Assembly: GCF_000003815.2 (NCBI RefSeq)
Contig: NC_049991.1
Coordinates: 2,105,969 to 2,169,968 of the forward strand
Length of the DNA: 64,000 nt
Source: Branchiostoma floridae
Taxonomy: Eukaryota; Chordata; Leptocardii; Amphioxiformes; Branchiostomatidae
Direction: 5' to 3'
Below the pieces are notes generated by a model. That model searched no databases and was not told the DNA's origin. It saw nothing but the letters and a program-made list of their open reading frames with translations. Numbering within the stretch: position 1 is the first letter of the stretch; each line of letters opens with the position of its first letter. The translations under genes were made by a program, and so were the position numbers. Below, one piece after another: positions 47,140-58,009 of this stretch.

Positions 47140-47495
47140 CAACTGTTCAACGTTTGTTTACTTGTTTATTTGGAACATTTCTTCTGTTTTCTTTCACCAG
47201 GGTGGTTCTCTTTTCAACGTTTTTTAACGTGTTTATTTGTACATTTCATCTATTTTGTCTTACCAGGGTGGCTCTCTATTTGACTGAGCACGTAGTTTTA
47301 GCTATCTTTTCAAATTTTGTTTACTTGTTTATTTGGAACATTTCATCTGTTTTCTTTCACCAGGGTGGCTCTCTAAGTGACTGAGCACGTAGTTTTGGCT
47401 ATCGTTTTAAACGTTTGCTGACTTGTTTATTTGTACATTTCATCTGTTTTCTCTTACGAGGGGGATCTCTAAGTTACTGAGCACTGTTTTAGATA
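47140..47495. repeat. ~92-bp tandem repeat, four units
   Basis: Units share CGTTTGTTTACTTGTTTATTTGGAACATTTC, TCTGTTTTCTTTCACCAGGGTGG and CTCTCTAAGTGACTGAGCACGTAGTTTTGGCTATC. The CACCAGGGTGG parts look like splice sites but are repeat sequence. Confidence 0.85.
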
Positions 47496-47507
47496 GGCCC
47501 TAGGTAT

Positions 47508-47548
47508 AAATAAATAAATAAATATATATATATATATATATATATAAA
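47508..47548. repeat. AAAT/TA microsatellite
   Basis: AAATAAATAAAT followed by about twelve TA steps. Confidence 0.95.
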
Positions 47549-48020
47549 GGATACAACAAAATGTAAAAGACAAAAACATACTTCTTTATCGATTCCAGAA
47601 TTGTTACCCCTAATATTCTTAACGTTTCCTTTCCAAATTTTACCCTGTTGCTCATGTAACTGCCACCTTGCGTACATTCAAGCACCATTTCACAAAATAT
47701 AGCTTGAGGGCGTGTAAGGACAACGGATCCATATAGCTCTACAATCATTTAAACCCTACTTCGATACATCAAAAAAGAAGCAGGGTTGTTACAGGTCAGA
47801 AATTGATCTTAGGTCTAAGGGGACACTTCGATCTTCCTCTTGTCATGTTAGCCTGGGAGCCATGATGGATTGAGCGATCTTGTTCTATCTATGTTGAGAC
47901 CACAAAAATAGTTGTCTTCATTTCCCGAAGTCTCTGATATGGACGGTCGGGGAATGAAGAAGAATGAATGAGGCACCCATTCCTACCAAGGACATTCTAT
48001 GTAAACGTAATATTCTTGTT

Positions 48021-48361
48021 TAGGGCTGGGTATCGGTACACCGTACCGGTGCGAAACCGGGTTTTCTTATTGGATCGGTCCAGAAAAACCGGACCTGAAA
48101 AAATTAGGTGCACCGGATGTTGGACCGATTAGAGAATTACTAGATTATTTGATCAGGCATTCACACGTTTGGGCACTTACAGGTGGAAGAAAATAACAAG
48201 AATGAAGTAGAGTAGAGTTTATAGTAAGTTCTACTAAGTTTTACAGCCAATCGTACAGGTGCAGTTAGCGCTGTAGGATTTTAAAACGCCAGTTAAAATC
48301 TAATACTCCACCAAACAGATTTCTTTGTAGTGAAATGGACCATTGGTATGAGTCATACTAT
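48021..48361. mobile_element. hAT-like CGGTACC MITE, inverted copy, cut by gap
   Basis: It starts TAGGGCTGGGTATCGGTACACCGTACC and runs through CGGTCCAGAAAAACCGG. Its inside is the reverse complement of 48555-48905, including ATGAGTCATACT next to the gap. Confidence 0.85.
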
Positions 48362-48461
48362 NNNNNNNNNNNNNNNNNNNNNNNNNNNNNNNNNNNNNNN
48401 NNNNNNNNNNNNNNNNNNNNNNNNNNNNNNNNNNNNNNNNNNNNNNNNNNNNNNNNNNNNN
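48362..48461. other. Assembly gap
   Basis: Exactly 100 N, probably a placeholder length. It lies between two opposed copies of the same MITE. Confidence 1.
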
Positions 48462-48471
48462 TACTGTACAG

Positions 48472-48904
48472 TAGGGCTGGGTACCGGTACAGACAATTCA
48501 GGTCCAGGTCCGGTTCAGGTCCAAAGGATCAGGTCCAGGTCCGGACCTGAACCTGGACCTGTTTCAGTATGACTCATACCAATGGTCCATTTCACTAGAA
48601 AGAAATCTGTTTGGTGGTGTATTAGACGTACACTGACGTTTTAAAATCCTACAATGCTAGCTGCACCTGTACGATTGGCTGTAAAACTTGGTAGAAATTA
48701 TTATAAACTCTACTCTACTTCACTCTTGTTATTTTTTTCCACCTGCAAGCGCCAAAACGTTTGAATGCCTTATAAAATAATCTGTTAAATTTCCAATCGG
48801 TCCAACATTCGGTCCACCCAATTTTTTCAGGTGCGGTTTTTCTGGACCGGTCCAATAAGAAAAACCGGTTTTGTACCGGTACGCTGTACCGATACCCAGC
48901 CCTA
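48472..48904. mobile_element. hAT-like CGGTACC MITE, complete copy
   Basis: Left TAGGGCTGGGTACCGGTACAG, right CTGTACCGATACCCAGCCCTA. Flanks CTGTACAG and CTGGACAG are an 8-bp target duplication with one change. The inside has the AGGTCCAGGTCCGG block. Confidence 0.85.
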
Positions 48905-49082
48905 CTGGACAGTACTTGTTTGGGATTTAGTGATTCGTGCAATAAACAGAAGTGTGCGTTTATCCGTAGTGCAATTAACTGCCTTCTACTGTATTGGTAC
49001 ACCAAATCCGTGTGTGTTTTGGCACACTATTGACAGATTAGCCGTAGAAATTCGATGGGCGTCACTCCACCACAAGTAAAGG

Positions 49083-49200
49083 TCGTGTAAAGTGCCTTTC
49101 CCAAGGGCATAACGTCGGGGCATGGTGGGTATGGAACACGGGACCTCTAGGTTCCGAGCCCACCACTCTTACCATTTGCGCCACAGACATTCATGCTGTA
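49083..49200 (-). mobile_element. tRNA-derived SINE head, minus strand
   Basis: The minus strand reads TGTGGCGCAAATGGTAAGAGTGGTGGGCTCGGAACCTAGAGGTCCCGTGTTCCATACCC, then CCTTGGGAAAGGCACTTTACACGAC. These are tRNA-like A- and B-box regions plus the conserved SINE body start. Confidence 0.75.
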
Positions 49201-49499
49201 CAAAATGACTAATAAACTGGTGTTCAGAAAAGAGCAAGAAAGAGCCATGCCTTCCAGTAATAGTAACAGAGTTATCAACCAAGAATGTTCAAAACCTCGC
49301 TTTTTCCTAGAACTGGAAATCATTGCCTCAAAAAAACATTGGTTGTTGGGGGCGATACGCAATGCTTAGTCGTGATAAATCGTTTAGTGCACGGTTGATG
49401 ACCCGTTTTGGGGTCTATACGGTGTCACAAGGCGTTGTCTGTAACCGCCGAATAAACGACCGAGTCCGCCGCGACACAGTATCAGTACAATCTAGCTGA

Positions 49500-49725
49500 A
49501 AAAATGTGTTTTCGATTCCTGAACAAAGTCTTCCAAAGTAAATAAAGAAAATGCGAAAGAACAAAACTGCAGAATGCATTTAGTGTGTGTTCAGTCATTT
49601 TTTCAACCTTCTTAACCCTCGTAATAAAGAATACTTTTTCCCAACATTTTTATCACGCTCGCATCAGTTTTAAGTTTGCACGTCCAGGGGATGCAACCCA
49701 TATAGTAACATCAGTAGGGCCTAAA
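49500..49725. mobile_element. GCCATGTTGATTTGATTATATGG TIR element, partial copy 5
   Basis: TTAGTGTGTGTTCAGTCATTTTTTCAACC, TCACGCTCGCATCAGTTT and GGGGATGCAACCCATATAGTAACATCAGTAGGGCC match the right half of the family. Confidence 0.6.
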
Positions 49726-50045
49726 CACAAAGTATTTGAAGTCAATACATTGAAAAAAAACATGTGACTCAAATAGGGTGCAGAGCATGCAGATATCACA
49801 GATTTATCCTTATCTCTCTTGTCCAGCAACTCAAATGACATATCTACAAATCTCGTTTGTCCAACAGTGTATATCCATTCATGAAGTTGATTAATGACTA
49901 CGTCTAACATCATTTTTCAATGTCCATGCAACAATGAGTAGTGCTTGCATAGCCACAACCACGGGTTCCTTGGTTTGGGAACCTCAACCTACCGACTTCG
50001 TCCTTCTTTCTTAAAAGAAATGTCTACATGTATATGAGACGTTAT

Positions 50046-50320
50046 TACCTCCATTAAATGTCATGGAGGTTATATTTTAACTAGTCTGTCTGTCTGCCTG
50101 TTTGTCTGTTGTCTGTCTGTCAACAAGATAACTCAAGAATGGCTGGGTGGATTAGTTTCATACTTGGTGTGTTTTGGGGTAGGATGAAAGCTGGAAATGA
50201 TCAGATTTGGGGCCCCCTAGCGGCTTCCCTTGGTACTGCAGCGCGACTTCCGGTTTTGCTATCTCGTGCTCTGAACAAGCTATGGTCACGAATTTTGAGT
50301 ATTAGATAGCTCTTGTTTTG
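50046..50320 (+). repeat. Dispersed repeat with TCTG microsatellite
   Basis: ACCTCCATTAAATGTCATGGAGGTTATATTTT contains a CCTCCATTAAATGTCATGGAGG dyad. A (TCTG)n run and CAAGATAACTCAAGAATGGCTGGGTGGATT follow. CTAGCGGCTTCC resembles phrases near 55.8 kb. Non-coding. Confidence 0.6.
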
Positions 50321-50359
50321 AATAACAATATTTTTCGTGCACAACCAATTATGCAAGTG

Positions 50360-50480
50360 TTTTTTTTTCAACCGACGTTTCGGTGACTGTCTATACTGTC
50401 GCAGTCCTCGGAGCAATTTTGACTACTGGGTCACATTGTACTGCAGCATAGGTGTCGCTGCTTTCAAATGCGGTCCCAAA
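50360..50480 (-). repeat. GCGGTCCCAAACG dispersed repeat, copy 5
   Basis: Plus-strand CAACCGACGTTTCGGTGACTG, GCAATTTTGACTACTGGG, CTGCAGCATAGGTGTCGCTGC and TGCGGTCCCAAACG. It is the fullest copy of this family. Confidence 0.7.
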
Positions 50481-50653
50481 CGTAAGCAGTGACACTTATA
50501 CTGAAATACAATGTGATGCAGTCGATGATATGATAATAATGATGATGATGTTCCTCAATAAATAAAATAGTAAATCGACTTTGATCCAAAATAACTAAAA
50601 AAACGAGCATATGTTCAAATGAAGACATTTTTTTCTTTCTACGACTTGGAAAT

Positions 50654-50753
50654 NNNNNNNNNNNNNNNNNNNNNNNNNNNNNNNNNNNNNNNNNNNNNNN
50701 NNNNNNNNNNNNNNNNNNNNNNNNNNNNNNNNNNNNNNNNNNNNNNNNNNNNN
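50654..50753. other. Assembly gap
   Basis: Exactly 100 N; reading frames across it are artefacts. Confidence 1.
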
Positions 50754-51105
50754 TAGAATCAATAGTTGAAAGGTTTAAACTTTGTTCCAACACAAAATAA
50801 GAAAAACTCACCATACATTTTCGGTTAACCATGTCGACACTCTTCAGATGTTCGATTCGTTTCACTGATATCGGAAGTCGGAGGATGACACAATTACATA
50901 TTTATTTATTACAAATATACAATGTACGTACTATTGCTTGCATTAATGTTTCTTGATAATAACCAAAACCAATTATTACTTACCGTTATATAATCATGGA
51001 AGCTAGAAAAAAAGAAGAATGAATGTATAAAAGAGGTCATCAGAGAGTTGTTTACTCAGTGTTTATACAGCATAAACAGGATAAAAGTGCTGGATCTTCT
51101 TAAAG

Positions 51106-51576
51106 CCCCCTTCACACGAGAGCACGAATGAGCCGGAATGCTGTCCGAATGGAATTGTTTTTCTATTCGTGGCAATTCCTCGCAATTCGTACTGTATTCT
51201 AAACATTCGTACTGCATTCCAGATATTCGTCCCCGTTCTTTTGGCTGGCTCGAAAGTTTTTGACATGTCAAAAACTGTCGAGGTGCATTCGAAGTGTAGA
51301 AATATCGAATGGCATTCATAGTGGATTCTAAGTGGATTCTATCTATTCTAATTGCAGTCTGACCGCATTCTGTGGCATTCCAACATTATTCGAAACGTTC
51401 TTATCTCATTCGATGGAGAACCGAAACGGCAAGCCATCTCGAATCCTGCCCGAATGTGGCCAAAAGAATATCTCGAATGCAGTAAGAATTTCTAGAATAC
51501 ACTATGAATTCCCAGGAATAGAAAAGAATTTTCATTCTGACGGCATTCTGGCTCATTCCTTCTCGTATGAAGGGGA
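51106..51576. mobile_element. TIR element rich in GAATGC/ATTCG phrases
   Basis: CCCCTTCACACGAGAGCACGAATGAGCCGGAATGCTGTC at the left; the complement GACGGCATTCTGGCTCATTCCTTCTCGTATGAAGGGG at the right. Inside are many CATTCGTACTGCATTC-type phrases in both directions, so the whole unit is near-palindromic. Confidence 0.8.
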
Positions 51577-51779
51577 TATCGAGTCCATTTGGAATTCCCA
51601 CTCGGAATGGCCCCGACTGTGTTGCGAATTTTGCAAATACTTCATTCCGACTGGTTAGGCTTGATTCCTGCTAATTCGATTTCCTTGTGTAGGCCCTATA
51701 ACTGCGACATAGCGCAGACGTATAAGCCTTCCAGCCATCCCACCGCTACTCTCGTTCAAGGGACCTGTCAATCATGTAC

Positions 51780-52560
51780 AGGGCGCGGTACAAGTTATTG
51801 TATCCGTCCCCAAAGGTAATTGATATCCCTTTGAAGTGCGAACATTTATCAGGGACGGCATTGTCCAACGACACACACGAGATTGTTATTTCCGTTGAAA
51901 ATCGCTTGCTTTATGTAGTTTGGCACGCTTGGCTAACTCTTGATTGGAACCCAGTGATTGGCACATGTATTTCTGTAGGCAAAACCCATTAAGCTATAGG
52001 AAAACACATTCCAACAGTGTGCGATGTATTGAAATGCAATTCAAAGTGGGTAAGATTCGAAGTTAATACCCTCATTTTGGCCACGTCCCTGTTGTCACTT
52101 ACGCGATTCTTTCTGACAGTTAACTGACACGCTCCACGCAAATAATTTCACGGATAATTAAAGTTGCGTTATTCCTTTCTTCTCTTCGTCAACTCAATTG
52201 CTCTATGAAGTTCGCTTGTTCGCGTGGGGAGATTTGTTAAGCGGACTGTCAACCTTAATTGTAACGTCTGAGTGAGCGACTAATTGTGACAAAGCCCAGC
52301 GCTTTTGATTAAGTGCTGAAAGTACAATTGCGCTGTAGTTGCAATTAAGGATGACAGCCCGCAACGTGATAAATGCCAGATTCTATGCTAAGGTAGAGAG
52401 CATATTATGTAAGAGATCATTCTTGTCAGACAGACATTCGAGCGAGAAGACTACTGTGAGATGAATTGTCAGAGAAAGTTACGGAACAAAAATGTGAAGG
52501 AATCTACAATAGGACTTTAAACAAAACCATTCCGAAGAGAGACGGGGGGAGGGTGCCATA
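51780..52560. other. Interval with nothing recognised
   Basis: No exon, RNA gene or clear repeat. A 72-codon open frame at 51774-51992 has no family features. Confidence 0.4.
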
Positions 52561-52859
52561 GATTTCCTGCAACTTACGATCCACTGCTCACAGAGTCACG
52601 TGTGCGCTATTTGCATAGTGTGATATCACAGAAGCACTGAATTACGTGACAAAGAATGGAGTCTTGTTGGACGGTCTTGTTTTTGACGGCTTTTAGGGCG
52701 TTTGTGCCGGGCTTTCTAATTGGTCAGCTTTCCATTTTGTCCACCAGCCTTGACAAAACCTGATGAATGAAAAATCTTGACAAAGACACCAGATGAAATG
52801 ATAACAAAACAAGCCAGAGCCTCACTTCTGGTTGGAGAAAGTCAAAAGTGCCACTGACT

Positions 52860-53060
52860 ATCTCTCAAAAGAGACGGCGGCCGATACCAACTACCGGCTC
52901 CCTTTGACCCGTTGCTGACGTCACACTTTCGTTCGGGTCTAGTGACGTAGTCTTCGGGTCATTCCAACTCGAGGGAGATCAGAGGATTAATCGAAATCTA
53001 TTTTGGTAAGCGCTCTATGGAAATAGGATATAAAGTTAGCATGAAAGTTCATCTGTGTTG
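52860..53060 (+). repeat. Upstream partial Penelope-like repeat (pseudo-LTR)
   Basis: The plus frame GGRYQLPAPFDPLLTSHF matches the element's own C-terminal GGRHRLSDTYDPPAKWRVPDV at 54137-54200. The block then ends in TTTTGGTAAGCGCT...GGATATAAAGTT, as the 3' end does (TAGGGTAAGTCC...GGATATAAAGTT). A direct repeat flanking the element is the arrangement Penelope-like elements are known for. Confidence 0.7.
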
Positions 53061-53099
53061 GTAGAATACATCATGGAATTACTAAACTTTCTTTCCAAC

Positions 53100-54330
53100 A
53101 CGTACTTACTTTGTGTATAATGGAATCTTTTACCAACAGTTTCATGGGGCCGCGATGGGGTCTACTGTGTCCCCTATCGTGTGCAATCTGTATCTGGAAC
53201 ATCTAGAACGCATATCAATTAGTACTGCCCCCACCCACCTTTATGGTGGTTTAGATATGTGGACGACACACATACCAAACTGAAGAAGGCGTTCGCGGAT
53301 GAATTCACCAACTATCTGAATAGTTTGGACCCAGATATCAAATTCACATTTGAACCGGAACAAAACAAGTCCCTCCCTTTCCTTGATACTCTGACAGTTG
53401 TCCAAGAAGATGGAACACTTCACATCGACATCTACAGAAAGAAAACCCACACGTATCAATATTCAAACTTTAAGTCGAACCATCCTCTAGACCATAAGTA
53501 AAGGGTTATCCGCATCCTGTTCCATAGAGCGGAGACTATTATTACAGACCAGCGGGATAAAGAAAGATAGAAAGACCACGTGATTCAGGCATTGAAAGTG
53601 TGCGGCTAACCAGATTGGGCGATTAAAGAAGGCCACCACACCTAGGTCAGAACCCGAGAATAACACCACTCAAAACCGGTCTTCTTCCAAAACAAACAGA
53701 GGTCTAGTCGTTTTGCCCTACTTGAAAGGAACCTCAGAAGCCCTTAGGAGGGTCTTCAACAAATACAGGATTAAGACCTGTTTCAAGCCGACACGCACGC
53801 TCAAGAATTTCCTAGTGGCAAAACTCCCAAAGAAAGTAGGTGTTCTGTGGTGTATGCGTACCACATCACGTGTCAAGGGAAAACCAACAAAGGCCATTGT
53901 AAGGAAACTTACATTGGTGAGACGGAACGTGCACTGAAAACTAGGTTCCTCGAACATCGGCGTCCTAGCTCTGTCAAATCGTCTGAAGTGGCGCAACATA
54001 TACACATAGAGTCTCCGGGACATTCCATTTCGTTGGACAAAGACAAAATCCTAGACTCAGATCAGGATTTCTTCGAGCGAGAAGTGAAAAGAGCAGTGTA
54101 CATTAGAGCCCACCGGCCCACACTCAGCAAAGACGGGGGGCGGCACAGACTTTCTGACACTTATGACCCTCCTGCAAAATGGCGTGTTCCTGACGTCACT
54201 ACTGGAGATAGGGTCATTACGTGAACAAGGTCGACGGAATTGACCGAAAATTTAGGGTAAGTCCCTATATTAATTCGTGTTGGAAAGAAAGTTTAGTAAT
54301 TTCCATAAAGGATATAAAGTTCTTTCTATG
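53100..54330 (+). pseudogene. Penelope-like retroelement, reverse transcriptase plus GIY-YIG, decayed
   Basis: Frame 1 has QFHGAAMGSTVSPIVCNLYLEHLE (53137-53210), the AMGSPxSP box before the active site. After a one-base shift comes WFRYVDDTHTKL (53247-53282) with the catalytic YVDD, then NKSLPFLDTLTV. GLVVLPYLKGTSEALRRVF (53701-53760) is the thumb/C-terminal part. A further shift leads to the GIY-YIG endonuclease: VVYAYHITCQ...CKETYIGETERALKTRFLEHRR (about 53840-53962). The frame then stops at 54224. At least two frameshifts and a TAA (53499-53501) make it inactive. It stands downstream of a partial direct copy. Confidence 0.85.
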
Positions 54331-55150
54331 AATACTGATGCCGTTTCATTTTTCTGACAAGTTTGTTTCGCACCGTCTGATTGAATAAGTCTCCCCGCAA
54401 AACCATTAGAGCTTTCATGGGTATACAGTAAGTACCGTGGCTTATATTTGACATTAGCAAGTATAACAAGTTATCTTACTAGTAAGTCTGCCACAACTGT
54501 TAAAACTCTGTCATGATCTATTCAGACATTCAAAAGCACATATTAATCCACCACATGGCTTTCGAAGCAGGTCTGGAAATTATCATTGATTGTCTTAAGG
54601 GATTTTAGTCAACTCATCAGCGACAAAAAGAGTCATATGAACACTAATAGCTTAGCCCAATTCACAAGGGTGTTATTTAAACGTGACAGATTGTAATTAC
54701 TGAAAGAAACACGTAGTGAGGAACATACGTCTCCATGTGTTACTCTACGGAGAGTTGTTGTGAAAATAAAACTGCCACCTAATAGCCATTTGTATTCTAG
54801 AATATTCTTAGGTTCCCGCTTCTTTAACAAGGATATGTGGCCTTATTTCGATACGTTGCAACCGAATGTCTTCCAGTCAGATATATTGCAGGCCGCATGG
54901 CCTTTCTACGGGGGTAAGGATGGTAGCATTCGGCAAGAAGGGGAATAAGGAGTCGCACTCCCAGTTTATTTCGGGTTTCAATTGTAGGCTGCACACCCTC
55001 AAGTATAGCGACCGCCTGTACTTATTCGCCTGAAATTATCACGAGGCAAAATAACTGTGTATGGGGTTAGAGGATATCCCTTCTGCTAAAAGAGTTCTGT
55101 TTCTTCAACTTCTCTAATTTTGGCAAATTGAATTTTGGTAAATGAAATCA
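54331..55150. other. Interval with nothing recognised
   Basis: Short open frames on both strands near 54633-54950 overlap one another and have no family features. Confidence 0.4.
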
Positions 55151-55239
55151 AAATTCGCAAAATTGTGCAATTTATCGTTGAACTAGAGTTCCACGACCCC
55201 ATACCTTCGCCAAATGATTCCATCTTTTACAACTGCTGT

Positions 55240-55660
55240 TTGTCATTAATTATGCAAATAAGCCTCTCATTTGCATAAATCATATTACTTGATCATGTCC
55301 TCCACCAAACATCAGACACACGCAATCTATGTTAAGAAAGAAGGCTTTTATCGCATTTTCTGATAATCTATGCAAATGAGGATCTCATTTGCATAATCAA
55401 TGTTCAATGATGTTCACCTGTACATAACTTCCAAATGCTACAAGTAAGAAGTTACCGTCATTTACCACACTGAAATTATAGCATTTTCTCATTAATTATG
55501 CAAATTAGGTCTTTATTTAGCATAATATATATCTATCAATATTCTTCTCTTTCTCATTTACAAATGTTACATGTTGCAATTGTCCTATAATGGAACTGAG
55601 CGTGTTTAGACATTTTCCCAATTAATTATGCAAATTAGCTTCCAATCTGCATAATTAATA
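55240..55660. repeat. Four tandem modules with paired octamers
   Basis: TTAATTATGCAAAT-AG followed within about 15 bp by ATTTGCATAA (or a variant) occurs near 55250, 55368, 55497 and 55625, spaced 118-130 bp. ATGCAAAT is the POU-factor octamer. The unit looks like a dispersed repeat. Confidence 0.75.
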
Positions 55661-55679
55661 TGTAATTGTATGAAGCATC

Positions 55680-56060
55680 ACGTAAGCTATCCACATACCA
55701 AAAATCATAACAATCCGTCAACCCCTTCTTGAGGTATTCCCTTTCAAAGCCTGACACTAAACCTGACCTGCAGTTCCAAAACAAGCTGCTAGGGGGCCCA
55801 AACCTATACCACTATACTCACGGCATCAAGAGCTGTCTACCACTTAAAATTCATCGCCGCAGCATGTCCAGAACTCGAGAATTTAAACCAGGAAGTTTTG
55901 CTGCAGTACCGTAACAGGCCGCTAGGGGGGCCGAAATCTAATCGTTTCCAGGTCTCAACAAGACCTACCCACATACCGAATATCAATACAATCTATCCAG
56001 GCGTTCTCGAGTTATGGTGGTCTTCTACAAAACACACATACAAACGCTACCCAAAATATA
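55680..56060. repeat. Dispersed CTAGGGGG-type repeat
   Basis: ACCAAAAATCATAACAATCCGTCAACC, GCTAGGGGGCCCAAA and CGCTAGGGGGGCCGAA, ACATACCGAATATCAATACAATC, TCTCGAGTTATGGTGG. Two related units. Phrases of this type also occur near 8215 and 8910. Confidence 0.5.
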
Positions 56061-56516
56061 ACCTTCTTGGGGAAGGTAACAAAACTCATTTTGCAAGGAT
56101 GTTTCAGCACACACGATTGATGTTGTCATAAAGAGAAAACTTGCGTATAATCGACCGCTTGTAAAGGAAAGGCTAGCTACTGCAGATGTTTAATCGGCAT
56201 TGCAACTTTGCTTACACAATACCACAGAGGTCAATCGAGGTCAAAGAACCACCTTAGATTCATGGCGGACGCATACACGGAAGTGAGTTTCGGGTCCAAA
56301 CACAATTTTCACCAAAAAACACAATTTCCACGCTTTTCAGCAATGTTAGCATGAAATGTCATTTCTCAGCATATTATGCGACAAATGCTTAGAAATATTA
56401 ACTCAAACTATGACCCTCGAAAGCCTTTCGTCACTTGTTTTATCGTGCACTACCGGGGAACTGGTTTGTGCACCGATAATTTACCAGGAGTGCCAGTCTG
56501 CAGTGACTGATGATGA

Positions 56517-57040
56517 TGATGATCGTGGGACCGCGTAGCACAGTGGTATTGTGTTCAGCCCGTGACCAAGAGGTTGCGGGTTCGAATCCAGCTGCGTGTC
56601 ACCGATCTTGTGTCCTTGGGAAAGGCACTTTACACGGCTTTCTTCACTTAACTCAGGTGAAAATGAGTACCTAGCTTCGGCTTCGGCCGTCCCTCGGATA
56701 GGACGTTAAATGGAGGTACCGTGTCTGGGGAGAGCCATACCCCAGGCACGTTAAAGAGCCCCCCACACGTGCGATGGTGCGGTGTGAGTAGTCCAAAACC
56801 TACAGTACCTTGGCCGCACCTGGGGCAATTACTGTCGTTTTGAGGTCACCTGAGTGGCGCCGAATGGCAGCTCGCTCCAGACACTTGCGACAGTCGTATT
56901 GAGGTCACCTGAGTGGCGCCGAATGGCAGCTCGCTCCAGACCCTTGCGATTAAGCCCCGCCTATTGTAAGCTCCTCGCAATTAAGCCCCTGGCTGCAAAG
57001 AGTGTGTAGTCGGCCCACCCAATAAAAAAAATAATAAAAA
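56517..57040 (+). mobile_element. tRNA-derived SINE, longest copy
   Basis: Head with A-box TAGCACAGTGGT and B-box GGTTCGAATCC. Body: CTTGGGAAAGGCACTTTACAC, GAGTACCTAGC, GGATAGGACGTTAAATGGA, GGGGAGAGCCATACC. The 3' part has a ~60-bp doubled segment (TTGAGGTCACCTGAGTGGCGCCGAATGGCAGCTCGCTCCAGA) and ends CCCACCCAATAA plus an A/T-rich tail. Transcription by RNA polymerase III is the known mode for this class. Confidence 0.9.
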
Positions 57041-57183
57041 AATAACATGAGTGTCAGTCTGCAGGGAGGCAATCTTAAATTTTGCTCCTCTGACCGACTA
57101 GCTCCCATGGCATGTTAGTTGTCTATTTAGCCAATTTATACTACATGTATTTTTCCATCCACCTATGGAGGTTGGCAGAGACT

Positions 57184-57449
57184 AGATCAAAGTATACCAC
57201 AAACATATCGTCGTCAGTATACAAAGTAATCAACCTGCATCTGAGTTGGTACTTCTGCATTCACTGGCTTTCACGAATCATCTTCCCCATGGACATCGTT
57301 ATGCTATGAGAGCAATGCTTCGTGACTGCTTTGAAGATGATAATCGCAGCATAGCTCCTTATCCCCGCTCGTTACTTAAGGTTGTTGGCGCTATGAATAT
57401 TATCCTGAAAGCCTTTGAAAGATCCACAGATCTCAGTAGAGTGGTTTAA
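57184..57449 (+). CDS. Possible last exon or exon remnant, unknown product
   Basis: 88 open codons to a TAA. From about 57238 they read smoothly as protein: ELVLLHSLAFTNHLPHGHRY, AMRAMLRDCFEDDN, YPRSLLKVVGAMNIILKAFE. An acceptor-like CAAAG or CAG lies near 57219-57226. It does not resemble the repeats around it, and I do not recognise the family. It could be the 3' exon of a gene whose other exons are outside or decayed, or a processed fragment. Confidence 0.3.
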
Positions 57450-57636
57450 AAGACTTTGGGCTGAAGTATTTTGTCTCCCATACTGCCCAGAGCACTTAAA
57501 GTGCTTGTATTATGAAAAATAGGTTCTTTTGAGAAACAGTGCAATATTATTTGGGGAAACTTTGAGACAGGTATAGTTATGTGAGTAAGATGGGAATCTA
57601 GTGTTACGATGAAATTCTCTCAGTGGTGGGGCAAGT

Positions 57637-57845
57637 AATGCTAGTTCACCTTTATCCGCGGAGTAACCTATATCCGTTGATTTCAGAAATGGGTACTTGT
57701 ATATGAAGTCGACAGACGGTAATTTCAAACTACAATATTTTGAACATCTTACAACTGGAAACCATCGTCGGTCCAGGTGATATGACTTAATACTGTGTTG
57801 GTAAACACAACGAATGTAGGGTCCCTTCGGATAAAGGTGAATCGT
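57637..57845. mobile_element. TTATCCG MITE, copy 4
   Basis: Left GCTAGTTCACCTTTATCCGCGG, AGTAACCTATATCCGTTGATTT; right TTCGGATAAAGGTGAA. The right half is shortened compared with copy 3. Confidence 0.75.
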
Positions 57846-58009
57846 GTGGCTGTGGCCGCGTTGGACAGATGACCGCTATAGATTATTTCTTAATACTTGG
57901 GAAAAATCCAAGGGACAGACAAAAAGTGACCACATGGCCAGGTGGTCGCTATGCAAAGGTGGCCGCTAATACAGGTTTGACTGTACCTGTTTGTAGGATG
58001 AAGAAGACA

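Noticed and set aside
47140-47495. Series of CACCAGGGTGG splice-like sites
   Set aside because: They recur with the 92-bp tandem unit, and no coding sequence lies between them.
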